The notes: generated by a model not told the origin, from the sequence alone. Counted from the first letter of the stretch, positions 8,064 through 14,403 are shown. The stretch: DNA of 21,149 nt from an uncultured Clostridia bacterium (GCA_937893735.1 CALBGD010000440.1:1-21149), one strand, 5' to 3'. Made by a program: numbers and translations.

Positions 8064-8384
8064 TTATTTTTTGAGGTATTCGTCCTTTATGCTGCCGAGG
8101 TAATCCGTGCTCTCATCGTCTGGTATGCCGAAATCCGGCGGCACCGGAAGCCGCTCCGGGTGGAAGCAGAACTTCTGCGGCACGGGGTCTATCCCGCCTG
8201 CGCCGAATGGGTTGCACCGCATTATCCTCCATAACGTCAAATAACCGCCCCTCACCGCACCAAAACGCCGAATAGCGGTCAGCCCGTATTCGGAACAGCT
8301 TGGATAATAGCGGCAGCACGGCGGTAAGATCTTTGACAGCGTAAGTCTGTACAGCTTGATGATCCCCAGAAACAAGTACTTCAT
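8064..8384 (-). CDS. yidD: Membrane protein insertion efficiency factor YidD
   Basis: This 106-residue protein carries the YidD signature [12 protein letters not shown] (residues ~23-34) and the following [21 protein letters not shown] block. It has an N-terminal amphipathic or hydrophobic helix that associates with the membrane. YidD promotes YidC-dependent protein insertion; its mechanism is unknown. The ATG overlaps the rnpA stop (ATGA at 8381-8384), showing tight coupling. About 130 bases separate it from yidC. This gap contains a 5-bp hairpin (8037-8050) and AT-rich sequence but no convincing promoter. The C-terminal ~35 residues beyond the conserved core are an extension typical of clostridial homologues. 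Confidence 0.94.
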   Translation of the reverse strand: MKYLFLGIIKLYRLTLSKILPPCCRYYPSCSEYGLTAIRRFGAVRGGYLTLWRIMRCNPFGAGGIDPVPQKFCFHPERLPVPPDFGIPDDESTDYLGSIKDEYLKK

Positions 8385-8734
8385 GACAGCTTAGACAGGA
8401 TATTCTTCATCATCAGGGAGTAGACCTTTGTGGATTTCAGCTCCGGAGTCCTGCTCCTTGCGACGAAAATGAAATCGTAACGCTTTTGTGTTTTCTCTTT
8501 CAAAACCGGCTCAAAAAGGCGGAAGGCTTCCCTTATGATCCGCCTTGAGCGGTTTCGCTTAACCGCGTTCCCCACCTTTTTCCCGGACACAATGCCGAGG
8601 CGGTTGCAGCGCCCGCGCCTTTCCCTGACATAGCAGACGAATGCGGCTGTGACGATGCTCTCCCCCTTTTTGAAGAGGAAGCTGAAATCGCGGTTATTCT
8701 TGATCACAATGTATCTCTTTTTGAAATCAGACAT
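8381..8734 (-). CDS. rnpA: Ribonuclease P protein component
   Basis: RnpA is the protein subunit of RNase P and helps the RNA subunit mature the 5' ends of tRNAs. The 117-residue product is basic and of normal length. It shows the family motif [18 protein letters not shown] (central RNR signature, residues ~51-68) and the N-terminal block [14 protein letters not shown]. It starts at ATG 8734, 13 bases after the rpmH stop. No strong Shine-Dalgarno site precedes it, suggesting re-initiation or coupling after rpmH. Its stop overlaps the yidD start. Confidence 0.95.
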   Translation of the reverse strand: MSDFKKRYIVIKNNRDFSFLFKKGESIVTAAFVCYVRERRGRCNRLGIVSGKKVGNAVKRNRSRRIIREAFRLFEPVLKEKTQKRYDFIFVARSRTPELKSTKVYSLMMKNILSKLS

Positions 8735-8747
8735 AAATGCGATCAGA

Positions 8748-8882
8748 TCAGTAGGTCAGCTTTTTTCTGCCCTTTGCGCGTCGGCGAGCGAGAACCTTAC
8801 GGCCGTTCTTGGTAGCCATTCTCTTCATGAAGCCGTGCTCGTGCTTTCTCTGAAGCTTCTTGGGCTGATAAGTTCTTTTCAT
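8748..8882 (-). CDS. rpmH: Ribosomal protein bL34
   Basis: This small gene encodes 44 residues, beginning [19 protein letters not shown] and ending GRKKLTY. This is a textbook L34: very basic, with the conserved HGF motif and the Arg-rich [11 protein letters not shown] end. L34 is a structural protein of the large ribosomal subunit. An AAGGGGGT site (8891-8898) lies nine bases before the ATG, and a consensus promoter sits about 90 bases upstream. It is the first gene of the rnpA-yidD-yidC-jag transcription unit. Confidence 0.98.
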   Translation of the reverse strand: MKRTYQPKKLQRKHEHGFMKRMATKNGRKVLARRRAKGRKKLTY

Positions 8883-8932
8883 TCTGATATACCCCCTTCT
8901 GAACTATGGTAGTATGGCTGCGTTTATCCGGA

Positions 8933-8961
8933 GATACAGTTTCTCCGCACACAGCTGTCAA
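8933..8961 (-). promoter_or_regulatory. Possible second promoter for the rpmH operon
   Basis: A perfect -35 TTGACA (8961-8956) is followed after 17 bases by TGTATC (8938-8933), a poor -10. It lies between the strong promoter and rpmH. It could be a secondary start, or a chance -35 match. Confidence 0.3.
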
Positions 8962-8970
8962 CAATAATTT

Positions 8971-8999
8971 ATTATACCCTATAATAAAGCCGTTGTCAA
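8971..8999 (-). promoter_or_regulatory. Consensus sigma-A promoter of the rpmH operon
   Basis: On the minus strand TTGACA (8999-8994) is separated by exactly 17 bases from TATAAT (8976-8971). Both boxes are perfect, fitting high expression of ribosomal protein L34 and RnpA. The predicted leader is about 80 bases. Confidence 0.92.
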
Positions 9000-9080
9000 G
9001 GGTTTTCTAAAATTTTCACGATTTTTTCTGCATTCCCATAACCTTTTGTATAATCGCTTCACAATATGCCTAAATATGTC

Positions 9081-9109
9081 TTGCAATTCAGCGGAATATT
9101 TGTTATACT
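9081..9109 (+). promoter_or_regulatory. Promoter of the VTC-DUF4956 operon
   Basis: TTGCAA (9081-9086), a 17-base spacer and TATACT (9104-9109), with an upstream TG in the extended -10 position, predict transcription from about 9116. Any translation start before that point, such as the ATG at 9066, would then not be on the message. A lone TATAAT at 9049-9054 has no good -35. Confidence 0.75.
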
Positions 9110-9136
9110 ATTGTTATATTCGCATTATACGGACGT

Positions 9137-9144
9137 AAAGGAGG
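9137..9144 (+). promoter_or_regulatory. Shine-Dalgarno site pointing to a CTG start
   Basis: AAAGGAGG is the strongest ribosome-binding match in this region. It is placed eight bases before an in-frame CTG at 9153, and no ATG, GTG or TTG lies at a suitable distance. Confidence 0.65.
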
Positions 9145-9152
9145 GACGCACC

Positions 9153-9950
9153 CTGCGGCTTCTCAGTACAACAAAGCTGTTCCGCGGGCAGGAGCGCCCG
9201 GAGAAAAAGCTGATAAAGGCTCCCGCCGACCGCACAGTGCTCTCAGGAGGCAGACGGCTGCGGCACGAGCTGAAATACATAATAGACGAGGGAACATACC
9301 GCGTGCTTATGGGCAGGCTGGCTCCGCTGATGCAGCCGGACCCGCACTCCCCCGGGGGAGGCTACCGCGTCACCAGCGTGTATTTCGACGACATCTACGG
9401 CTCCGCGTATCAGCAGAAGCTGAACGGCATAGAGACCCGCCGGAAGTTCCGAATACGCGCCTACGACCTCGACCCGTCGCTGATAAATCTGGAATCCAAG
9501 CACAAGGACGACAGCTACGTTTCGAAGCTGTCGAAACGGCTCACCGAGGAACAGTACCGCTCCCTGCTGAACTGCGACAGCTCCTTCATGGAGGGCTCCG
9601 ACAGCGAGGAGGACGCATTCGGGGAGTACTACCGCTCCGACCTTATCGCGCGGCTGCGCCCGACCGTCATCGTGGACTACCGCCGGGAAGCGCTGGTCTA
9701 CCCGTTCGGCAACGTCCGGATAACCTTCGACCGGGAGCTTTCCGCCTGCTTCAACACGATGGATATGTTCGCGCCGGAGGCACGATATACCCGTATCTTT
9801 GACAAGGAAATCATACTTGAAGTAAAATTCGGCAAGTATATTCCTGAAAGTATACAAGCGGCGCTCCACGGGCTGAAAGCCCCGCAGGAGTCCGTATCAA
9901 AATTCATTCTCTGCACAGACAGAATGCTGGAGGTAAATTCCCATGGCTAA
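9153..9950 (+). CDS. VTC-domain protein (polyphosphate polymerase-like), probable CTG start
   Basis: The product, 265 residues from CTG 9153, is a VTC domain of the triphosphate-tunnel (CYTH-like) fold. Its basic tunnel residues can be recognised in RHELKYII, in ETRRKFRIRAYD, in the LESKHKD stretch, in DYRREA, in RITFDREL and in the closing ILEVKFGKYIP. In yeast Vtc4 this domain makes polyphosphate from ATP; bacterial versions are often paired with DUF4956 membrane proteins and their activity is mostly inferred. An in-frame ATG at 9066 would add a hydrophobic N-terminus but lies upstream of the predicted transcription start. The next in-frame GTG (near 9238) lacks a good ribosome site. It overlaps the DUF4956 gene by eight bases. 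Confidence 0.85.
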   Translation: MRLLSTTKLFRGQERPEKKLIKAPADRTVLSGGRRLRHELKYIIDEGTYRVLMGRLAPLMQPDPHSPGGGYRVTSVYFDDIYGSAYQQKLNGIETRRKFRIRAYDLDPSLINLESKHKDDSYVSKLSKRLTEEQYRSLLNCDSSFMEGSDSEEDAFGEYYRSDLIARLRPTVIVDYRREALVYPFGNVRITFDRELSACFNTMDMFAPEARYTRIFDKEIILEVKFGKYIPESIQAALHGLKAPQESVSKFILCTDRMLEVNSHG

Positions 9951-10629
9951 TTTTCTCATAAGCGGCTCAAAGCTCGCGGACGCGGCTGAGCTGGTCGGAG
10001 GCTTCGATATAGCGAACCTCTCAGTCCCCACGATACTCCTTACCCTGCTGACTTCTGCGGTCTGCGGCGGCGTTATCTACCTCGTTTACCGGTTCTTCAA
10101 CCGCAGCGTGGTATACAACGAGAATTTCAACATACTGGTGATACTAACAACGGTCGTTACCTCGTTCATCATCATGACGATCAGCGCGAATATCGTGCTG
10201 TCCCTCGGCATGGTGGGAGCGCTCTCGATCGTGCGCTTCCGCGCGGCGGTAAAGGACCCGCTGGATATCGGCTTCCTTTTCTGGGGTATAGCCGCGGGGA
10301 TCACCGCCGGGGCGCAGCTCTACTGGGTGGCGCTTATCGGAACGGCGGCGATCGCGGTGCTGTACATACTCCTGACGATATTCCGCAAGGAAAAGAAGAG
10401 CTACCTGCTCATCGTGCGCTATGACGCCGCCAGCGAGATGAACGTTACCGGAGTGCTCAACGGCGTAAAATACCGCCTGAAGAACAAGACCCAGACCGGC
10501 AGCCGCGTGGAGCTGACAGTCGAGGTAAAGATCAGAAAGAACGACACCGCATACCTCAGCAGATTCAACGCGATAGAGGGCGTTGAGAGCGTAACGCTGC
10601 TGGAATACAGCGGCGAATACATGAACTGA
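9943..10629 (+). CDS. DUF4956 family membrane protein
   Basis: This 228-residue protein has about four membrane segments in its N-terminal two thirds (roughly residues 28-48, 62-82, 83-98 and 108-140) and a C-terminal cytoplasmic alpha/beta domain from ~148. The DUF4956 signature is SLGMVGALSIVRFRAAVKDP (about residues 87-106), followed by DIGFLFWGIAAGI. Function is unknown. The family is repeatedly found beside VTC-domain genes, often with CotH-type kinases, and is thought to be the membrane partner of the putative polymerase. GGAGG (9929-9933) lies inside the end of the VTC gene, nine bases before the ATG. The overlap implies linked expression. Confidence 0.88.
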   Translation: MANFLISGSKLADAAELVGGFDIANLSVPTILLTLLTSAVCGGVIYLVYRFFNRSVVYNENFNILVILTTVVTSFIIMTISANIVLSLGMVGALSIVRFRAAVKDPLDIGFLFWGIAAGITAGAQLYWVALIGTAAIAVLYILLTIFRKEKKSYLLIVRYDAASEMNVTGVLNGVKYRLKNKTQTGSRVELTVEVKIRKNDTAYLSRFNAIEGVESVTLLEYSGEYMN

Positions 10630-10630
10630 G

Positions 10631-10665
10631 AAAATGCCTTTCCGCACTGCGGAAAGGCATTTTTT
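10631..10665. terminator. Bidirectional intrinsic terminator
   Basis: A 15-bp perfect stem (10631-10645 with 10649-10663) closes a three-base loop ACT. T-tracts occur on both strands (TTTTTT on plus, AAAA on the other side). It ends the VTC-DUF4956 unit and the convergent metallophosphoesterase unit, whose TAA lies inside the T-tract. Confidence 0.95.
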
Positions 10666-11512
10666 ATGGTATATCAAGCTCCGCGGCGGCTTCATTCCAG
10701 AGGGATTCGTCCGTCACCGGAAGCCCGCGCTCTGCCGCGAGCCGCTCCACTATCCGCACGGCGAACACGGTGTAATTCACGCCGGTGCGTATCGTTCCAA
10801 CTAAACCCCGCCCCCAGACCGCGCTTTTCTCCAGCAGCCCGGATTCCGCGAATTCTGCGGCAGTGCGCTCTATGTCGTATTCCACGAAGATTATCTCCGG
10901 GTGCCATTCCCCGTCGTATTCAAGGAACGCGTACTGCGCGCAGGTCTGCTCGTTCACCGGCATTCCAAGCGCCCCGGGGTTCACGATGAGCCTTTCTCCA
11001 CGCCGGAAAATGAACGGAATATGCGAATGCCCGCACAGCATCAGCCGCACGCCATATTCCCCCAGCCGGGATATCATCTCCTCCGCCTCCGGAGTTTCGG
11101 TGTGGAACAGGTAATTGCTCTTCTCCGGGGAGCCGTGGCACATCATGAAAGGCTCGCAGCCGGGAAGCTCCACGCGAGACGCTGTCGGCATTCCAGCCAG
11201 CCAGTCAAGGTCGCCGTCCGTCAGGTCCTCGAAGCAGTACCGGAGCGCCCCGGTCTTGGAGCCGTACTCCCACGGCTGCGGGGAATTCCGCTGCGCTATC
11301 ATGTAATCCTCGCGGTTGCCGCGTATAAAAATGCAGCTATGGCTCCGCTGGAACTCCCGCAGGAATTCCACCGTACGGTGCGGATAGGGGCAGTCGGTTA
11401 TGTAGTCCCCGAGGAACAGCCAGTGGTCGGGCTTCCGGCGCTCTGCGTCCGCTATGACCGCCGTCATCGCGGCGTAATTCGAGTGTATGTCAGATAAAAC
11501 GGCAAACCTCAG
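10664..11512 (-). CDS. Calcineurin-like metallophosphoesterase, probable CTG (or ATT) start
   Basis: Read from CTG 11512 the protein has 282 residues and all metal-binding motifs of the metallophosphoesterase superfamily: DIH (residues 8-10), GDYITD (35-40), GNRED (65-69), the MCHGS block and GHSH. This is a predicted phosphodiesterase or phosphatase of the YfcE/DUF-type; the substrate is unknown. Beginning at the first in-frame ATG (11467) would delete the strand and the DxH motif, so the upstream start is needed for activity. AAGGAG (11527-11522) is nine bases before CTG and six before an ATT at 11515. The site overlaps the stop codon of the deaminase gene, so the two are cotranscribed. Confidence 0.87.
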   Translation of the reverse strand: MRFAVLSDIHSNYAAMTAVIADAERRKPDHWLFLGDYITDCPYPHRTVEFLREFQRSHSCIFIRGNREDYMIAQRNSPQPWEYGSKTGALRYCFEDLTDGDLDWLAGMPTASRVELPGCEPFMMCHGSPEKSNYLFHTETPEAEEMISRLGEYGVRLMLCGHSHIPFIFRRGERLIVNPGALGMPVNEQTCAQYAFLEYDGEWHPEIIFVEYDIERTAAEFAESGLLEKSAVWGRGLVGTIRTGVNYTVFAVRIVERLAAERGLPVTDESLWNEAAAELDIP

Positions 11513-11521
11513 AATAAATCA

Positions 11522-11527
11522 CTCCTT
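11522..11527 (-). promoter_or_regulatory. Shine-Dalgarno site that sets a non-ATG start for the phosphoesterase
   Basis: AAGGAG overlaps the TAA of the upstream deaminase gene. Only CTG (11512) or ATT (11515) lies at a workable distance in the reading frame that keeps the DxH motif. Confidence 0.7.
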
Positions 11528-11918
11528 AAATCCACCACTCGGGGGTTATTTCTCCCAGCGTCACTACCCTGCCCGCGTGGTAGTCCATCATTATCTCAAC
11601 GCCCTTGTAGTCCTCCGGCATGAGCTGGACCATCAGCTCCCGGCAGGCTCCGCAGGGAGCTCCGGTCTTTCCGTCCGGCATTACCGCAATTACCTTTTCT
11701 ATGCGGCTCTCACCGTTGGTTATCATGTTGAATATCGCGTTTCGCTCCGCGCATATACCGAGCGTTGAGCAGGTGTCCACGCACACGCCGGTGTATATCC
11801 TCCCGGAGCCGGAAAGCACTGCCGCCGCAACGCACCCTGCCTCAATATACTGTGATATCCGGCGGTCGTTCTGTACTGTCCTCGCCGCGTCGTAGAGCTT
11901 CTCCCATATAGGTTCCAT
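11526..11918 (-). CDS. Cytidine deaminase-like zinc enzyme
   Basis: This 130-residue protein has the paired zinc motifs of the cytidine deaminase superfamily: CAE at residues 56-58 (in GICAERNAIF) and PCGAC at 88-92. Cys56, Cys89 and Cys92 would bind zinc, with Glu58 as the proton shuttle. The length matches tetrameric bacterial Cdd, which converts cytidine or deoxycytidine to uridine forms for pyrimidine salvage. The sequence is somewhat diverged (ACRELMVQLMPED instead of the usual ACRQ), so another base or nucleoside, or an antibiotic of the blasticidin type, cannot be excluded. It has its own consensus promoter and a GGGAGG ribosome site. Confidence 0.85.
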   Translation of the reverse strand: MEPIWEKLYDAARTVQNDRRISQYIEAGCVAAAVLSGSGRIYTGVCVDTCSTLGICAERNAIFNMITNGESRIEKVIAVMPDGKTGAPCGACRELMVQLMPEDYKGVEIMMDYHAGRVVTLGEITPEWWI

Positions 11919-11949
11919 GGCTTGTCCTCCCAGATGTTATAGTGATTTG

Positions 11950-11978
11950 ATTATACACTGAAAGTCTGTTCTTGTCAA
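11950..11978 (-). promoter_or_regulatory. Consensus promoter of the deaminase-phosphoesterase operon
   Basis: On the minus strand TTGACA (11978-11973) lies 17 bases from TATAAT (11955-11950). The leader before the ATG is about 25 bases. Confidence 0.92.
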
Positions 11979-12034
11979 TACGGGCGGCAGGTCAAATTAG
12001 GGCTCCCAAGTCTGCCATAACGTGGCAATTTTTA

Positions 12035-12063
12035 TTGACTTTTTCAACAACAGATGTTATAAT
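12035..12063 (+). promoter_or_regulatory. Promoter of the SGNH hydrolase operon
   Basis: TTGACT (12035-12040), 17 bases, then TATAAT (12058-12063) with TG in the extended -10 position. The predicted start is near 12070, leaving a leader of about 210 bases before the ATG at 12280. Confidence 0.88.
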
Positions 12064-12080
12064 AAACGCAGAGCGTTTAT
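12062..12080 (+). repeat. Perfect inverted repeat across the transcription start
   Basis: ATAAACGCAGAGCGTTTAT is an 8-bp perfect dyad with a three-base centre that begins at the -10 box and spans the predicted start site. It could be an operator, or a hairpin at the 5' end of the message. Confidence 0.65.
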
Positions 12081-12279
12081 AGATCAGAATGCCTTGCACA
12101 TACGTTCGCCAGACACGCCCTCCGGGCTTAGTCAGGTGAACTCCGTGCATATCGGCAAATTATTTCATATCCCTCCGGATATAAAACGCAGGACATTTAT
12201 TATTTTGAACATACGTTTTGTCGAATTATGTCGTATCAAACAGATACCTCAATAATTATATCAAGTACAGAGGCACACA
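12064..12279 (+). promoter_or_regulatory. Long, repeat-bearing leader (possible regulatory RNA) before the SGNH gene
   Basis: Together with the flanking promoters, 11919-12279 is a 361-base stretch with no credible gene. Within it, two imperfect copies of a ~45-base block begin at 12062 and 12181; both contain CGCAG near the start and end in ACATACGTT (12098-12106 and 12209-12217). CCCTCCGG occurs twice (12118-12125, 12171-12178), each time in a hairpin: GCCC/GGGC at 12117-12127, and ATATCC/GGATAT at 12167-12182. No known riboswitch class was recognised. A weak AGAGG site (12269-12273) precedes the ATG. Confidence 0.45.
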
Positions 12280-12915
12280 ATGGAAGAAGTTATCTGGACA
12301 AAGGAATACAAGATAGAAAGATACGCCAAACTAAACAAGACCGCAGAAAAAGGCGCGGTGCTGTTCGCGGGGTCCTCGCTGATGGAGATGTTCCCGGTGG
12401 AGAAGTTCGCTGAAGAGGACAAGCTCCCTGTGACCGTATACAACCGCGGCGTAGGCGGCTTCGTCACCGACGAGCTGATAGAGAATATCAATACCTGCAT
12501 AATCGACCTCCAGCCGTCAAAGCTGTTCATCAACATAGGCACCAACGACCTCAGCGACGCTTCCCGCTCAATGGAATACATCATGGGCAACTACTCCCGC
12601 ATACTTGAAGAAGTGAAGCACTCCGTGCCCGGAGTAAAGCTGTATCTCATGGCATACTACCCGGTGAACTGCGACGCTGCCGCCCCCGAGATGAAGGACT
12701 GCCTGAAAGTGCGCAGCAACGAGAAGATAGCCCTCGCCAACGCCGAGGTAAAGAGACTTGCGGAGAAATTCGGCGGAAAGTACATCGACGTAAGCGGCCC
12801 GCTGAAGGACGAACAGGGCAGGCTCCGCGCAGAATACACCATCGAGGGAATGCACATCAAAGAGGAAGGTTACCGCGCCGTATATCCCCTTGTGAAGAAG
12901 TATATACTTGAATGA
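12280..12915 (+). CDS. SGNH/GDSL-type esterase or hydrolase, cytoplasmic
   Basis: This 211-residue protein has the SGNH-hydrolase blocks: GSSLMEMFP (residues 31-39, catalytic Ser33), NRGVGG (55-60, oxyanion Gly), INIGTND (85-90, with Asn89) and the C-terminal GMHIKEEGY with the catalytic His. The acidic partner, usually Asp three residues before the His (DxxH), is Glu here (EGMH). No signal peptide is seen, so it probably acts inside the cell. Family members deacetylate or hydrolyse esters of sugars, lipids or small molecules; the substrate is not predictable. The stop overlaps the next gene (ATGA), so the two form an operon. Confidence 0.85.
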   Translation: MEEVIWTKEYKIERYAKLNKTAEKGAVLFAGSSLMEMFPVEKFAEEDKLPVTVYNRGVGGFVTDELIENINTCIIDLQPSKLFINIGTNDLSDASRSMEYIMGNYSRILEEVKHSVPGVKLYLMAYYPVNCDAAAPEMKDCLKVRSNEKIALANAEVKRLAEKFGGKYIDVSGPLKDEQGRLRAEYTIEGMHIKEEGYRAVYPLVKKYILE

Positions 12916-13598
12916 AAACACTGAAATTCCCGGACGGCAGCGAGATACAGTATGAGCTGACCCGCAAGCCTGTAAGAAACATAAATCTCCGCGTAAAGGA
13001 GGACGGCACGCTGCGGATATCGGCAAACAGCCGCGTCAGCACCGCCCGCATAGAGGAATTCATCATCTCCGAGCAGGGGTTCATACTCCGGGCAATGGAG
13101 CGGATAAAGGCGCGCAGTGAAAAAAGCGCTTCCACACCGGAGCTGCTGAAATGGCTCGGCGCGGAATATCCCGTGCGGGTGTTCTCCAGCAGCCGCGAAT
13201 GTGCCGTGCTCGAGCAGCAGGAAATGCGCGTATTTACCCGCGACCCGCAGCCGGAGCACGTTCAGGAAATGCTCCAGCGCTGGCTTATAGAGAATTTCAC
13301 GCAGCTCTGCCGGGAGCTGAACGACGAGGTACGCCGCTCCCTCACGGAAAGCGGGCTGAATCCCCCGCCGACGCGCGTCGCCATCAAGGACATGAAGTCC
13401 CGCTGGGGAAGCTGCACGTGGGCAAAGGGGCACATCTCGATAAATTTCCGGCTGTACGCCTTCCCGCGGGATACCGTGCTTTCAGTGTTCTGGCATGAGT
13501 ACGCGCACTACTGGCACCACGACCATTCGTCAAGGTTCTACGCGTTTCTTGAGGAGCATTATCCGGAATACCTCAGGTGGAATTCTCTCCTGAAATAA
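12912..13598 (+). CDS. YgjP-type (DUF45, SprT-like) zinc metallopeptidase
   Basis: This 228-residue protein belongs to the YgjP/DUF45 metallopeptidase family. It has the family block DMKSRWGSCTWAKGHISINF (residues 160-179) and the zinc site HEYAH (195-199), followed by WHHDHSSRF, which should supply the third ligand. The family is linked by fold to SprT-type DNA-repair proteases and was first noted near restriction-modification genes; cellular targets are largely unknown. The ATG overlaps the SGNH stop by four bases, and the gene ends just before a shared terminator. Length and motif spacing are normal. Confidence 0.9.
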   Translation: MKTLKFPDGSEIQYELTRKPVRNINLRVKEDGTLRISANSRVSTARIEEFIISEQGFILRAMERIKARSEKSASTPELLKWLGAEYPVRVFSSSRECAVLEQQEMRVFTRDPQPEHVQEMLQRWLIENFTQLCRELNDEVRRSLTESGLNPPPTRVAIKDMKSRWGSCTWAKGHISINFRLYAFPRDTVLSVFWHEYAHYWHHDHSSRFYAFLEEHYPEYLRWNSLLK

Positions 13599-13619
13599 CT
13601 GTCGGTATTGATTATGGGC

Positions 13620-13652
13620 AAAAAAATCCCGCCCCTTCCGGAGCGGAATTTT
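13620..13652. terminator. Imperfect hairpin terminator between convergent units
   Basis: A 13-position stem with two mismatches (13623-13635 with 13640-13652) closes the loop TTCC. On the minus strand it is followed by seven T residues (A-run 13620-13626), so it works best for queT. On the plus strand a TTTT tail follows the YgjP gene. Confidence 0.75.
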
Positions 13653-13658
13653 CGTGAT

Positions 13659-14198
13659 TCAGTGCTGGATAGCTTCTTTTTTCTTGAAGTAGTTCGGCTT
13701 GTTTGCACCGATGACCTTCATCAGTCTGTCGCTGCGCTCAAACACGAGCTTGAACAGCACGCAGCCGATTATCGTAACTACGACCAGTTCTCCGGCGCCC
13801 ACGGTTATCATGTTGAACCACACGGGAGGCTTGCTTCCGTAGCAGATGAACAGCTCTATCGCGATGATGATGCCGTTGCTGACTACCGGCAGAAGCGAAG
13901 CCACCCAGATATTCCTGATATAGAACATGGGAATGACCGCTATCGCAGTGGCAAGCGTACCGAAGATCATATCCATCAGCGCCATCGGACTGAAGCAGTT
14001 TGCGATGAAGCAGCCGAGGATAAGCGCCACGCTGTAATCCTTGCGGTAGAAGCACAGCAGCACGAGTATCTCAGAGAAACGGAACTGTACAGCCCCGAAG
14101 CTGAGCCCCGGCAGTGCGAGCGTCAGTGCCGCATAAAGCGCTGCAACCAGCGCCAGCCGCACGAGATTACTGGTCTTGAAGATCTCATTTTTAGACAT
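13659..14198 (-). CDS. queT: QueT family transporter, S component for a queuosine precursor
   Basis: This 179-residue polytopic protein has about five or six membrane helices. It carries the QueT-family core GAVQFRFSEILVLL (around residues 35-48), then LGCFIANCFSPMALMDMIFG. QueT is thought to be the substrate-binding (S) subunit of an energy-coupling-factor importer for a queuosine precursor such as preQ1 or queuine, using shared EcfAA'T subunits encoded elsewhere. The upstream riboswitch-like element on the same strand supports the role. The start ATG 14198 follows AAGGAG (14211-14206) by seven bases, and part of that site lies in the predicted pseudoknot. Confidence 0.9.
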   Translation of the reverse strand: MSKNEIFKTSNLVRLALVAALYAALTLALPGLSFGAVQFRFSEILVLLCFYRKDYSVALILGCFIANCFSPMALMDMIFGTLATAIAVIPMFYIRNIWVASLLPVVSNGIIIAIELFICYGSKPPVWFNMITVGAGELVVVTIIGCVLFKLVFERSDRLMKVIGANKPNYFKKKEAIQH

Positions 14199-14205
14199 AA
14201 AAAAA

Positions 14206-14247
14206 CTCCTTGTTTTTTAACGGTGGTTGGACAAAGAAAACACCGTA
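14206..14247 (-). promoter_or_regulatory. preQ1-I riboswitch (predicted) controlling queT translation
   Basis: On the minus strand, ACGGTG (14246-14241) pairs with CACCGT (14225-14220) around a 15-base loop. The loop segment CTTTG (14236-14232) can pair with CAAGG (14212-14208) downstream to make an H-type pseudoknot. The two are joined by an A-rich strand (TAAAAAA), as in the preQ1-I class. A C precedes the 3' strand of P1, the place of the ligand-pairing cytidine. The pseudoknot covers the AAGG of the Shine-Dalgarno site, so ligand binding should repress translation of queT. Confidence 0.85.
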
Positions 14248-14258
14248 TTAAATTTTCC

Positions 14259-14272
14259 GTGCCTTATGGCAC
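14259..14272 (-). other. Small hairpin at the 5' end of the queT message
   Basis: GTGCC and GGCAC form a 5-bp stem around a four-base loop (TTAT on the plus strand). It begins at about the predicted transcription start (near 14272) and may protect the 5' end. Its role is inferred. Confidence 0.4.
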
Positions 14273-14278
14273 CAATAT

Positions 14279-14307
14279 ATGATAGCACAATCCACGGCAA
14301 AATGCAA
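14279..14307 (-). promoter_or_regulatory. Promoter of queT
   Basis: On the minus strand TTGCAT (14307-14302), 17 bases, then TATCAT (14284-14279), preceded by TG in the extended -10 position. It lies just upstream of the riboswitch. Confidence 0.7.
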
Positions 14308-14375
14308 TACCCTTTTTGTACAAAAAAACTGCGGGTGCCGCGAGGCTTTCTTGGCTGAAATGGCACACCGTGCAA

Positions 14376-14394
14376 TATAATTACCTGAAAGGAC
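14376..14394 (+). promoter_or_regulatory. -10 box and ribosome site of the orphan gene
   Basis: TATAAT (14376-14381) runs directly into TTACCTGAAAGGAC (14381-14394). The best -35 (TTGGCT, 14351-14356) is 19 bases away, so the promoter is uncertain. The same 14-base leader string precedes the GH51 gene. Confidence 0.35.
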
Positions 14395-14403
14395 AAAATC
14401 ATT

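Noticed and set aside
8883..9080. Possible chromosome origin beside rpmH
   Set aside because: The stretch is AT-rich, but no cluster of DnaA boxes (TTATCCACA-like) and no dnaA gene is present; promoters explain the AT content.
12022..12255. A 77-codon plus-strand frame in the SGNH leader
   Set aside because: It starts before the -35 box, crosses the promoter, and has no ribosome site; the repeats and hairpins describe the region better.
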